NCBI RefSeq assembly: GCF_025263565.1 | Contig: NZ_CP079865.1 | Coordinates: 5,084,001-5,148,000, forward strand | Direction: 5' to 3' | Source: Mycobacterium sp. SMC-8 | GTDB taxonomy: Bacteria; Actinomycetota; Actinomycetes; Mycobacteriales; Mycobacteriaceae | Length of the DNA: 64,000 nucleotides | Shown: positions 26,645-34,847 of the stretch, piece after piece | Layout: the number at the start of each line of letters is the position of its first letter | How positions within the stretch are numbered: the first letter of the stretch is position 1 | The notes under the pieces: generated by a model | The model's database searches: none | What the model was told of the DNA's origin: nothing | What the model saw: the letters and a program-made list of their open reading frames with translations, nothing else | Translations under genes and position numbers: made by a program

Positions 26645-27687
26645 TGTTGACCGTCCCTCTGTGTGACGACCACGGCGGGGGTGATCGTCATTGAAGTTGT
26701 CGAAATCCCGGGTCGGGGACGGCGGTCGTCTGCATCATCAGCGTGCCCACGAACGGACCCCGCGCTGGTCTGCTCGCGCAGAGTCCATTTCGGCTCCGGC
26801 GCGATGCCGAATCCCGAGATCGTCACAATCGGTGACGGCGGACGCGTCGATTCTGCGGTCGCCCAACACGAACTGACCCCTATCCCGGTTCCCGGGTGAT
26901 AGGTAAGGCTGGTGGATCATGGACTGGCTCTGCGGTGATCGTCGCGCGCACCGGCGAACTGGCCGAGAAACTGCTCGCCGCCGGCGAACTCCGCTGCCCG
27001 CGGTGCCGCGACGGCCAGCTGACTTCTTGGGGCTACGGCAGGCGGCGCTCCGTGCGCGATCACGACGGGACCACGATCACGGTGCGCCCCCGCCGCACGC
27101 GATGCCGGTCCTGCTCGTCAACGCATATCGTGATGCCCGCCGCTCTGCAGCCACGCCATGCCGACACCACCGCAGTGATTGGAACAGCATTGCTGCACAA
27201 AGCAAATGGACTCGGACACCGGCGTATCGCGGCGACCATGGGGCGGCCGGTGTCCACCGTGCGCCGCTGGCTTCGCCGACTACCGCCAGAGCACCTGGAC
27301 CGTCTCGCACGCGACGGGACCGAGCAGCTGCTCGCCCTGGACCCCGACACGTTCACCGCGCTGCGCTACCGAGGGAACATGTTGCACCACGCGCTGTCGC
27401 TGTTGTCGGCAGCGGCCTACTGGGACCGCCGCCGCTACGCCCTCGGTGAGCCGCCGTGGACCCTGATCGGGATGTACACCCGCGGCCGCCTTCTGGCGCC
27501 ACCCGGCTGACCCTCCGACGTCCCCGCGCTGCCGCCGGGGGCGTCATCACCATGCCTGCCGACAGTCGTCACCATGACGACCACCGCGTCGCCGCGACGA
27601 TTACCCCGTCACAATGCAGACCGACCCCCGAAATCACGTCTGCATCCACAGTGACGCCATCGTCTGCATCCTGAGCGACGGCCAACA
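26645..27687 (+). mobile_element. 1043-bp insertion element, copy 3 (in the IS1634 transposase)
   Basis: Inverted relative to copies 1 and 2, same length. The target duplication is CCTCC (26640-26644 and 27688-27692). It is 5 bp rather than 6 bp, judging from the uninterrupted transposase frame (Leu-Glu-Glu-Ala-Arg-Arg). The inverted ends read TGTTGACC at the left and GGCCAACA at the right. It shows that the 1043-bp element moved after IS1634 had settled here. Confidence 0.9.
26896..27510 (+). CDS. Zinc-ribbon/HTH protein of element copy 3
   Basis: The 204-residue product is the same as those encoded at 5704-6318 and 8271-8885. Zinc ribbon CPRC/CRSC, HTH GHRRIAATMGRPVSTVRRWL. It is the only gene of the element. 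The start is ATG 26896 or GTG 39 bases downstream. Confidence 0.75.
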   Translation: MIGKAGGSWTGSAVIVARTGELAEKLLAAGELRCPRCRDGQLTSWGYGRRRSVRDHDGTTITVRPRRTRCRSCSSTHIVMPAALQPRHADTTAVIGTALLHKANGLGHRRIAATMGRPVSTVRRWLRRLPPEHLDRLARDGTEQLLALDPDTFTALRYRGNMLHHALSLLSAAAYWDRRRYALGEPPWTLIGMYTRGRLLAPPG

Positions 27688-27829
27688 CCTCCTCGAGCAG
27701 CAGACCCAGCTCGGCGTCATCACGCGCAGAGCCCACATGGCGCACGATCCGGCGGCGGCCATCGACGGATTCGGCGATCTGGACCGCGGTCGCGCCCGAG
27801 GCCGTGCGCACCCGCCGAATCCACACCAT
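27688..27829 (-). pseudogene. IS1634-family transposase, N-terminal fragment
   Basis: It encodes MVWIRRVRTASGATAVQIAE and about 27 further residues, the typical IS1634-group N-terminus (family members commonly begin with a similar F-V-R-R-V-x-T-A-S-G-A-T block). It runs into the 1043-bp element at the CCTCC duplication. Joining it to 26639-25135 restores one frame of 549 codons including the stop. Confidence 0.87.
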
Positions 27830-27940
27830 CCAGGCAGCCTACTGACCCAAATTAGTGCCTAGCAGGGGCACTAAGCGGAGACATCACCCCAGCTCAAGAC
27901 ACCGCCACCCTACAAAACTGACCAAAGTGACCCAACTCAG

Positions 27941-27985
27941 GTCAGTCGCAGACTTAGTCGCGCTGCGGAGTGTGGTTGGCTCGTC
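27941..27985. repeat. 45-bp direct repeat, right copy (IS1634-type target duplication)
   Basis: Exact copy of 25071-25115. It contains the stop codon of the Ntn-hydrolase gene (27954-27956). Confidence 0.9.
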
Positions 27986-28739
27986 GAAGTCTCTGATTCG
28001 GCATCACAACTATCGAACCATCCCTAAAAAGCGCATACGGGGATGCGACATCAATAATCTGGCCACGTTTCGCATTTGGCTGATATACATCAAATCTCGC
28101 TCTCCCACTATCCCTGAAAAGGGTTGTGATCAAAGCGGTGTCACTTATCCACTTGCTGGCCGAAGCCTCGATTGCTCCGGCGAGTATCTGTTCAACAGTA
28201 TCGATGCCCGGGAGGACTTCGCCGTGTGTGGCCCAGAGCCGTTCCTCCAGATCCTGGGCTGCAATGGCTGGAACATATTGGCCAATGCGTCGAATAGTCG
28301 CTTTCTGCAAGGGGTGATCGATCCGACAGATGAAATCATCGCGACACTCCGTGAGAACTTCACCATTGTCCGCATGCATGTTGCTGATGAGGCCGTAAGT
28401 GATGCGCCCCTCGTCGTCGTAGCCCACAGCTACAAACGCAAGCCTCTTCTCGCACCGTTTCGCACGGATATGCTTCACCACCCGTGTTGCCTCGTCTGCT
28501 ATTTCACCCATTGCAAACCCGGAGAGGTTACGAGCGGCCACTTTCACAAACCACTCCATAGTGTGTCGATCCGGGCCGATCTGCGCTAGGCCCGTGAAGC
28601 TCACCAGGAACTGATTAAAGACAACTGCCGACTTGGTGAAGTTGTCGTCTACAGGTTTGCCACTTCTAACGCTAGCGGTACGCCGATCGACTGCAATGGT
28701 TACGAAATCCTCGTTGGCGTAGGCAAGCACAAGCGTCAT
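27954..28739 (-). CDS. Proteasome-like Ntn-hydrolase-fold protein
   Basis: A 261-residue protein whose start resembles a proteasome beta subunit without propeptide: M-TLVLAYANEDFVTIAVDRRTA. After Met removal Thr would be residue 1. Asp18 in AVDRR matches the conserved Asp17, and Lys36 in NFTKSAVVF matches Lys33, followed by FLVSFTGLAQIG in place of the usual G-x-x-A segment. This is the Thr/Asp/Lys set of self-processed Ntn-hydrolases. The C-terminal half is not recognisable. It is not linked to proteasome genes. It is convergent with CBASS operon 2 and lies in the defence island, so a defence role is possible but unproved. Its 3' end is preserved despite IS1634 insertion at that point. Confidence 0.65.
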   Translation of the reverse strand: MTLVLAYANEDFVTIAVDRRTASVRSGKPVDDNFTKSAVVFNQFLVSFTGLAQIGPDRHTMEWFVKVAARNLSGFAMGEIADEATRVVKHIRAKRCEKRLAFVAVGYDDEGRITYGLISNMHADNGEVLTECRDDFICRIDHPLQKATIRRIGQYVPAIAAQDLEERLWATHGEVLPGIDTVEQILAGAIEASASKWISDTALITTLFRDSGRARFDVYQPNAKRGQIIDVASPYALFRDGSIVVMPNQRLRRANHTPQRD

Positions 28740-29345
28740 AACGCGACACTACGTAGCACAATCTTCAAGGACAAGGGCTAGCCAAGTGATGAGGCCACAC
28801 GGGGCAGGCGTTAGGCGGTATTTGCTTGTGAACCCAGCAGTCTCGGTCGATGTGTCGAAATTGATGATGGACTGCGCCGACGAGTACAGCTGTGCGCAAC
28901 GGCGATTGGGACCAGACGATTCCCGTGCGGTCAGTCGTTCGAGGGTCCTGCACTCTCATGCCTTCCTGCATTTGCGCCGACACTCTCACCGAATTCTGGA
29001 CGGCGCCGCTGAATATTTTCCGCGACTTCTTGAGAGCTTGCAGCTCACAGGCTTATCGCGCTCTCAACATATCCAGGATCGGACAGCTGTCCGGTTGTCC
29101 GACTTCTCGCCTGTGATCCAGAACTTCCGACAGTGCCGCCCACCTAGCTCAATGCCCGATGCCTGCGCTCATTCGGCCGGCGTTAACTGAGAGCACCGGA
29201 CCGGGACGACTGAGGGTCGAGAACAATCCGACACGGGCCGACAACCACGGCCCCCGGATAACCTGGGGTCGCTCGATCAATTTGTCACTGTGACGTTAAC
29301 GCCCCTTCGGCGATGCGGCGCAGACGCACTCAGAGTTCTGAGGCC
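28740..29345. other. Non-coding or decayed stretch before transposon B's left duplication
   Basis: Several short frames overlap here on both strands, the longest plus-strand one spanning 28786-29190 (134 codons). None has a family pattern or a good ribosome site, and base composition is lower in GC than the flanks. I treat it as non-coding or decayed sequence. A 13-bp sequence at 29284-29296 recurs at 47829-47841 beyond the transposon pair. Confidence 0.5.
29284..29296. repeat. 13-bp direct repeat GTCACTGTGACGT, left copy
   Basis: The same 13 bases occur at 47829-47841. The two copies lie 49 and 58 bases from the ACAGG duplications of transposon B, so before insertion they were about 120 bases apart in direct orientation. 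They may be binding sites at the end of an older element, or chance. Confidence 0.4.
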
Positions 29346-29350
29346 ACAGG
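29346..29350. repeat. Target duplication ACAGG of transposon B, left copy
   Basis: It matches ACAGG at 47766-47770. Five-base duplications are standard for Tn7-like elements. It sits just left of B's stranded terminal TGTCC (29351-29355). Confidence 0.8.
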
Positions 29351-29355
29351 TGTCC
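29351..29355. repeat. TGTCC: stranded terminus of transposon B and target duplication of transposon A
   Basis: It matches TGTCC at 37419-37423, the first five bases of transposon B. Transposon A inserted here and duplicated these five bases, leaving one copy on each side. Confidence 0.8.
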
Positions 29356-29431
29356 TGTCAGTTCTCATCCGATCTGAAGCATTCTCATTTGATGTGACAC
29401 ATCGGCGCGCCTTTCTCATTTGATCTGATAC
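29356..29431. repeat. Left-end repeats of transposon A
   Basis: Three copies of a TTCTCATYYGATSTGA-type sequence lie at 29361-29377, 29381-29400 and 29412-29431, all in the same orientation. Multiple 20-bp sites at each end are the binding sites of TnsB/TniA proteins. The tnsA start follows 19 bases later, so these sites may also autoregulate the operon. Confidence 0.8.
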
Positions 29432-29450
29432 AGCCGGTACCGTTCTGGGC

Positions 29451-30188
29451 ATGTCGATGCTGGCCGGTGATGCTGTTGCCGCGGGCCGGTGCGATGCGGT
29501 GTTTGAGGTAGCCGACGTGGATGGGACTTCCCGTCTTCCATTGGAGTTGGCTCATGGGATCCGGTTCGATGTCGATTGCGAGCCGGTGCGGTCGTTTCCG
29601 TCGTTTCGTGGGCAACGGAATTTTCCTGGGCTGTGGTGGTTCGCGACGACGCGCCGGCACATCGGTTATGAATCGTGGGTTGAGCGGGATCAGCTGATGG
29701 CATTGGATGCTAATCCTGAAACCGTTGGCGTTGCCTCCCAACCTTTTCGGCTGCGATGGCCCGATGGCCGTCATCATGTGCCCGACTACTACGCTCGCAG
29801 ATCCGACGGCACGGTCGTGATCGTCGATGTTCGTCCCGATGACCGGATTCCTGAGTCTGATGCGGAGTTGTTCGCCCGCTCGGAGGTCGTGTGCATTGCG
29901 GCCGGCTGGCAGTACCGGCGCGTCGGTGTATTGGACCCTGTGCTGGCGGCGAACCTGCGGTGGCTGTCTGGGTACCGGCATCCGAGAGCGTTGCGACCTG
30001 GCGTGGCGGCAGAACTGTTGAGCTGTTTCGCCCGCGAGCAGCCCCTTCTGGAGGGCGCGACGGCGGTGGGCGACCCGCTGGTGGTGCTGCCTGTGCTGTT
30101 CCATCTGCTCTGGCATCGACGCTTGGTGGTCGATCTGTCCCGGACGGTCCTCGACGATCGGACGGCAGTGAGCGCGGCAGCGTTATGA
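29451..30188 (+). CDS. tnsA: TnsA-like endonuclease subunit of the heteromeric transposase (transposon A)
   Basis: A 245-residue protein of the actinobacterial TnsA-like group. Conserved blocks are FPSFRGQRNFPGLWWFAT, ESWVERDQLMALD (catalytic Glu) and HHVPDYYARRSDGTVVIVDV (catalytic Asp in PDY). The lysine that completes the E-D-K set in E. coli TnsA is not evident: the strand ends VDVRPDDR. TnsA cuts the 5' strands at the transposon ends, giving cut-and-paste movement. ATG 29451 is used; a second ATG lies six bases on. The stop overlaps the tniA ATG. Confidence 0.82.
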   Translation: MSMLAGDAVAAGRCDAVFEVADVDGTSRLPLELAHGIRFDVDCEPVRSFPSFRGQRNFPGLWWFATTRRHIGYESWVERDQLMALDANPETVGVASQPFRLRWPDGRHHVPDYYARRSDGTVVIVDVRPDDRIPESDAELFARSEVVCIAAGWQYRRVGVLDPVLAANLRWLSGYRHPRALRPGVAAELLSCFAREQPLLEGATAVGDPLVVLPVLFHLLWHRRLVVDLSRTVLDDRTAVSAAAL

Positions 30189-32278
30189 GTTCGCTTCGAG
30201 GCGGTGTGATCCGTGAAGGCGATGAAATCCGTCTAGGTTCACGGGTTTTCACGGTCGCAAGTCTGGCCGGAGGATCGGTACGGCTTGTCGACGCTGTTGG
30301 TGAACGCACAACCGTTCCCCTGTCGATGGTATTGGCCGATTCGACTCTGGAGGTTCTGGCGGGGTCACGACCGGTGCTGTGGTCTGTTGAGGCGCTCGAA
30401 GGTGTCCCCGAGGAGGTCGCTGATCGCGCACGATGGTGGGAGCAGCACATCGTTGAGGTATTGACCGGGCGCCGACCCGAAAGTCCGCCTGGGCAGCCAA
30501 TCCGGCCAGAGTTCGATCCGGCGGTCCGATCCCTTCGCCAGAGGGAGCTGACCAAGCTTGAGGAGCTTCGAGCAGCCGGTCACGATCTGGCGTTGATCAC
30601 CCTGCAGCGTCAGCGATCTCGCTACGAGGCCAAAGGTCTTCTGGGATTGGTGGACGGCCGCTATCTCGCCAAACGTCCAGTGTTGGGCCGTGTCGATGAG
30701 CGTGTCGTTGCCGTGGTCCGGCGTCTGATCGACAACGAAACTGAGCTATCAACCGGCACGGTGAGCAGACTTCAGCGCAAGCTGGAGAAGGCGCTGTTGG
30801 CCGAATACGGTCCCGACGACGCCCCGAAGGCCCCGTCACAGGCGACCTTCTACCGGCTCGTCAAACGCCTGGAGGAAGGCAAACACACCTTCGGTTCCGC
30901 CCGTACTCGCAGGTCATTGGCCAAGCAACCCGACGGCCCCTTCGGCACGGTAACCGCGGCCCGTCCCGGTGAAATGGTGGAAATCGACTCCACCCCGCTG
31001 GACGTGCGGGTGGTCCTTGACGACGGTGTAGTCGATCGGGTGGAGCTGACCGCCATGGTCGACAACGTCACCCGCTCGATCCCGGCGGCAGTTCTGCGGC
31101 CCACCACCAAGGCCGTCGATGCCGCGCTGCTGTTGGCCAAGGCGCTGACCCCAGAGCCGATGCGCCCGGGTTGGTCCGATGCGTTGCGGTTGTCACGCTC
31201 GGTGTTGCCGCATCGGCGTTTGACCGATATCGATCAACGGCTCGCCGATGCCGCGGCTCGCCCGGTGATCGCTCCCGAGACCATCGTCTGTGATCACGGG
31301 AAAGCGTTTCTCTCCAAGACATTTGAGCAGGCGTGCTGCTCACTGGGCATCAACCTGCAACCCGCTCATCCGGATCAGCCCACCGACAAACCGAAGGTGG
31401 AACGCACCCTGCAGTCGGTGGGTACATTGTTCGCCCAGTATGTCGCCGGGTATGTCGGTTCCAGCGTGGAACGTCGCGGCAAGAACGCCGACCAGGACGC
31501 AGTGTGGTCGCTGGTGGAACTGCAGGCGTTGCTCGATGAGTGGCTCGTCGCGGTGTGGCAGAACCGTCCCCACGACGGACTACGTGACCCGGTGACCCCG
31601 GGCAAAGCGCTGACGCCGAACGAGAAGTTCGCGGCCCTGGTCGAAGTCGCTGGTTACGTCCCGGTGCCTCTGAGCGCTGATGCTTACATCGAGTTGTTGC
31701 CCGCGACGTGGCGCACCATCGGCTCAGCGGGTATCCGGGTCAATCACCGGACCTACGATGCCCGGGCATTGAACCCGTACCGGCGAGTCGACTCTGGGGT
31801 TCGTTCCCGCAACGGCCGGTGGGAGGTTCATTACGACCCCTATGACGTCTCTCAGATTTGGGTTCGCAATCACCACGACGACGGTTGGATCACCGCGACC
31901 TGGACCCACATGCGCACCGCTGCAGTGCCGTTCGGGGACACCGTGTGGAAACAGGCCCAAGCGATCGTCGCCGAAAGGGGCGCAGATCCGGTGACCGAAG
32001 CCGAGATCGCGGCGGCGGCCGACGCCCTGCTGGACCGTGCCGAACGCGGCCCCGACACCCAGCAGGACCCGCCAGCAGCTCGACGCGCAGCCGCCAGGGC
32101 CCGATCCATCCCCGAGCCGTCCTGGCCACACCCCAGTGTCGAGGGCACCAACCAGAACCAGGAACCGTCTGAGGTGAGCACCGACAGGCCAGCGAACTCC
32201 GACGATGACGATCTTGCTGATGTCATCCCGTTGCCGGTGTTCGACGCACGTAAGGAGGCCGAGCAGTGGCATTGGTGA
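30185..32278 (+). CDS. tniA: TniA/TnsB-like DDE transposase (transposon A)
   Basis: A 697-residue transposase. The N-terminal third holds DNA-binding modules (VIREGDEIRLGSRVFTV; then LRQRELTKLEELRAAGHDL and SQATFYRLVKRLEEG). The catalytic triad is Asp268 (EIDSTPLDV), Asp370 (VCDHGKAF) and Glu406 (PKVERTLQ), with 35 residues between the last two. The C-terminus is charged and ends DARKEAEQWHW, probably the contact to TniB. It starts within the tnsA stop (ATGA) and its end overlaps tniB by 13 bases. It is very similar over its whole length to the tniA at 44841-46922. Confidence 0.93.
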   Translation: MSSLRGGVIREGDEIRLGSRVFTVASLAGGSVRLVDAVGERTTVPLSMVLADSTLEVLAGSRPVLWSVEALEGVPEEVADRARWWEQHIVEVLTGRRPESPPGQPIRPEFDPAVRSLRQRELTKLEELRAAGHDLALITLQRQRSRYEAKGLLGLVDGRYLAKRPVLGRVDERVVAVVRRLIDNETELSTGTVSRLQRKLEKALLAEYGPDDAPKAPSQATFYRLVKRLEEGKHTFGSARTRRSLAKQPDGPFGTVTAARPGEMVEIDSTPLDVRVVLDDGVVDRVELTAMVDNVTRSIPAAVLRPTTKAVDAALLLAKALTPEPMRPGWSDALRLSRSVLPHRRLTDIDQRLADAAARPVIAPETIVCDHGKAFLSKTFEQACCSLGINLQPAHPDQPTDKPKVERTLQSVGTLFAQYVAGYVGSSVERRGKNADQDAVWSLVELQALLDEWLVAVWQNRPHDGLRDPVTPGKALTPNEKFAALVEVAGYVPVPLSADAYIELLPATWRTIGSAGIRVNHRTYDARALNPYRRVDSGVRSRNGRWEVHYDPYDVSQIWVRNHHDDGWITATWTHMRTAAVPFGDTVWKQAQAIVAERGADPVTEAEIAAAADALLDRAERGPDTQQDPPAARRAAARARSIPEPSWPHPSVEGTNQNQEPSEVSTDRPANSDDDDLADVIPLPVFDARKEAEQWHW

Positions 32279-33279
32279 GTCCGATCAGTCAACTCGAGGA
32301 GCGCCGGCAGCCGACGACAACCCTGGAAGGGTGGCGACGGTTCATTGACGCTGACCGGCCTGAATTCACCTTGCTGCCCGACCAAGACTGGTCCGATCTC
32401 GACGATGCTGATCGGATCGCCTACAACGAGGCCAGGGTGGCCCACCATTCCGAGCTCGTCGTGGTGACCACCTCGGCGATCCAGAAGATCACCAACGAGG
32501 GTCAGCTGCTCACTTTGCTGAATCAACGCGAGATCGGCGCCCGGCGAGGGCTGATCGTCTCCGGTGGCGCAGCCACCGGAAAGACCACGGCCATCAAACA
32601 ACTCGGCCGGTTCCACGAACTTCGGATCCGCACCCGTTACTCGGACAAAACCCGCATCCCTGTCGTCTACGTGACCGCTCCACCGAAGGGCTCAGCACGC
32701 AAGCTCGCAATGGAATTCGCCCGCTTCCTCGGGCTTCCACCGGTACGACGGATGAACGTCACCGATATCGCCGACGCGGTGTGCCAAGTGCTCATCGATG
32801 CGCGTACCGACATAGTGGTCGTCGACGAGATCCATAACCTCAATCTCGATACCCGTGCCGGAGAAGAACTTTCCGATCACCTCAAGTACTTCACCGAACA
32901 CCTGCCCGCGACCTTCGTCTACGCCGGCATTGACGTCGAACGCTCCGGAGTGTTTACCGGTACTCGCGGCCGCCAGCTTGCCGGGCGCTGCGGTGTCATC
33001 AACACAGCGGCCTTCCCGTATGGGCAGGAGTGGCGGGCTCTGGTCGCCGCGATGGAGGGAACCCTGCGACTGCACCGACACGAGCCGGGCACGCTCGTGC
33101 GCCAGACGAAACACCTGCACCAGCGCACCGGCGGAATGATCGGAAGCCTCGCCCACCTCATCCGCTCGGCAGCCATCCGGGCAATGCTGGACCACACCGA
33201 ACACATCGACCGCGAGGGCTTGGACAGCGTCCTCATCGACTACGCGGCTCAGGCCTCAGCCCAACGCAGCGCCGGATAG
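32266..33279 (+). CDS. tniB: TniB/TnsC-like AAA+ ATPase (transposon A)
   Basis: A 337-residue ATPase with a GTG start and an AAGGAGG site about 8 bases upstream, inside the tniA 3' end. Walker A is SGGAATGKTTA (around residues 98-108). Walker B is IVVVDEIHNLN (about residues 185-195). It communicates between the transposase and the target selector. It is close to the tniB of transposon B. Confidence 0.92.
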   Translation: MALVSPISQLEERRQPTTTLEGWRRFIDADRPEFTLLPDQDWSDLDDADRIAYNEARVAHHSELVVVTTSAIQKITNEGQLLTLLNQREIGARRGLIVSGGAATGKTTAIKQLGRFHELRIRTRYSDKTRIPVVYVTAPPKGSARKLAMEFARFLGLPPVRRMNVTDIADAVCQVLIDARTDIVVVDEIHNLNLDTRAGEELSDHLKYFTEHLPATFVYAGIDVERSGVFTGTRGRQLAGRCGVINTAAFPYGQEWRALVAAMEGTLRLHRHEPGTLVRQTKHLHQRTGGMIGSLAHLIRSAAIRAMLDHTEHIDREGLDSVLIDYAAQASAQRSAG

Positions 33280-33281
33280 CA

Positions 33282-34145
33282 GTGATCACCGACTGGCCCC
33301 GACTCCCACCACGACCACTTCCGCAGTCAGTCACCGCATTTCGCGATGAGACCGTGTACTCCTTCACCACCCGACTCGCCCACGCCAACAGAATCCCACC
33401 CCAAAGCCTGCGCGACTACGCCGCACGCGAGAGCCATTACGTCGACCCTGAGCGCCTCGCCCGCCTCAGCGGCTACCCACGACATGTCCTCTGCGCCCGA
33501 CTGCGGGGCCTGACCGCTGATGAACGTGATCTCACCCGCCAGCGGGCACGTGCCCGCCCGATTTGCCGGTACTGCACAGCACGGCGAGGGGTGCCCCAGC
33601 CGGTCCATTGCTGGTTGCCCGACCACCTCACCGTCTGTCATCGCCACGGCCGCTGGATTGGCCCCTCCGCCCAGCGATGGGACGATCAGATGTCACTGAA
33701 ACACCATCCAGCTGTTGCCCGATCTGCCAGGGCACATCATGCCCTGGCCAAGCGCAATGCCCCCGACATCGTTGAGCTAGCGATCAACGACGCATCACGT
33801 ATAGTGCTGCGGCAGCGCCGATTCCGACGGGATGACGGTCTCGGTGATAGCGCGGCCACCGGTATCGCATTACGGGGGCGATGGGCCAGCATCTCAACGG
33901 TCAACCTGCACATCGCCACCTACGTCGAAACAGTCCGGATGGCCGCAGTCATCATTGACCAGCGGCCAGCATTGTTGAACCGCACCGGCGATCCCAGTGT
34001 CGCCCGCGTAGCTCTCTTGGCAGCCGCGAACGCAGTGTTCGGCGCCGAGGATGAGACGGCGACCACCGCGGCCCTCGACGGCTGGCTGAACAACCAGCAG
34101 ATCATCCGGAAGTCCCGCGATAAATCAATGATCGTTCATACCTGA
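33282..34145 (+). CDS. tniQ: TniQ-family target-selection protein (transposon A)
   Basis: A 287-residue protein, GTG start three bases after the tniB stop. It has the TniQ pattern VTAFRDETVYSFTTRLAHAN near the start and a zinc knuckle ICRYCTARRGVPQP ... CHRHGRW. The open frame extends upstream to 33030 over tniB, which is not coding. TniQ selects the insertion site; for this element the observed site is the very end of another transposon. Confidence 0.88.
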   Translation: MITDWPRLPPRPLPQSVTAFRDETVYSFTTRLAHANRIPPQSLRDYAARESHYVDPERLARLSGYPRHVLCARLRGLTADERDLTRQRARARPICRYCTARRGVPQPVHCWLPDHLTVCHRHGRWIGPSAQRWDDQMSLKHHPAVARSARAHHALAKRNAPDIVELAINDASRIVLRQRRFRRDDGLGDSAATGIALRGRWASISTVNLHIATYVETVRMAAVIIDQRPALLNRTGDPSVARVALLAAANAVFGAEDETATTAALDGWLNNQQIIRKSRDKSMIVHT

Positions 34146-34234
34146 TGCAAAAGTCTTTATCTTGCAACCATATTCGTAGGAAAACCCATTGCCAGCCGAC
34201 CGTGAGGCATACGTAGATGGAAATACTAGACGAG

Positions 34235-34828
34235 CTAGAAAGCTAGGCCGCCGATCAGGATGACAATACCCAGTCCGATCAGAACAATCGGGAACAGGAT
34301 GTGTTCCCATCGTTCGAGGATCTCCGCGATCGGGCGGCGGGTGGCAACATATCTGGCGATGACCACCAGCACCCCGACGAGAAGAAGGAAGACGACGCAG
34401 TAGGCCACGACGGCTGCGTGTCCGACGCTGAGGAAGACCGGGACGTAGACGCCGACGTTGTCGCCGCCGTTGGCGAAGGTCACGCCAGCGACCGCCCAGA
34501 CGCTGACGGTCTTGCCCGCAACCTTCGCGTCACCATCATCGTCACCGTTTCCGCGCCAGGCTTGCCAAGCCGCCTTCAGTCCCAGGGCGAGGGGGATGAG
34601 TCCGAAGAACGGGATGACGTCGGGCGGCAGGAATGCGCCCGCACCTAGGGTCACGAGGACGGCGGCGCCGAGAATTCCAGCGAATCCCAGGTATTGGCCG
34701 GCGGTGATCCGGGAGGTGGTCCCGCGTTGTCCTGCGCCGCGGGCGAAGAACAGTGAAAGCACGATGATGTCGTCGATGTTGGTGACGATGAACAGCCCGA
34801 TCGCGGGCAGAACCGACGACAGGATCAT
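34235..34828 (-). CDS. cadD: CadD-family cadmium resistance transporter (transposon A)
   Basis: A 197-residue membrane protein with the CadD/LysE-like pattern: [48 protein letters not shown] and [17 protein letters not shown], the paired acidic motifs of CadD. About six membrane helices are separated by a charged loop (RGNGDDDGDAK). It exports cadmium. The start ATG 34828 lies after the cadA stop; an ATG at 34861 inside cadA is less likely. It is the last gene of the cmtR-cadA-cadD operon. Confidence 0.87.
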   Translation of the reverse strand: MILSSVLPAIGLFIVTNIDDIIVLSLFFARGAGQRGTTSRITAGQYLGFAGILGAAVLVTLGAGAFLPPDVIPFFGLIPLALGLKAAWQAWRGNGDDDGDAKVAGKTVSVWAVAGVTFANGGDNVGVYVPVFLSVGHAAVVAYCVVFLLLVGVLVVIARYVATRRPIAEILERWEHILFPIVLIGLGIVILIGGLAF

Positions 34829-34847
34829 GGGTGTGTGCCATCGGTGG

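Larger units (their letters stand above)
25116..27940 (-). mobile_element. IS1634-family element, interrupted by 1043-bp element copy 3
   Basis: The ends are inverted repeats: left CCGAGTTGGGTCATTT, right (complement) CTGAGTTGGGTCACTT. The element is flanked by the 45-bp direct repeats at 25071-25115 and 27941-27985. Without the 1043-bp insertion and its 5-bp duplication it is 1777 bp and encodes one transposase on the minus strand. It landed between the CBASS operon 2 terminator and the convergent Ntn-hydrolase gene, whose stop codon lies in the duplicated sequence, so that gene is intact. Confidence 0.88.

Noticed and set aside
25135..26826. A 563-codon frame as one natural transposase gene
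   Set aside because: Its first 61 codons belong to the inserted 1043-bp element. The natural N-terminus lies at 27688-27829.
28786..29190. Possible 134-codon gene
   Set aside because: No recognisable motif, unusual composition and competing frames on both strands.
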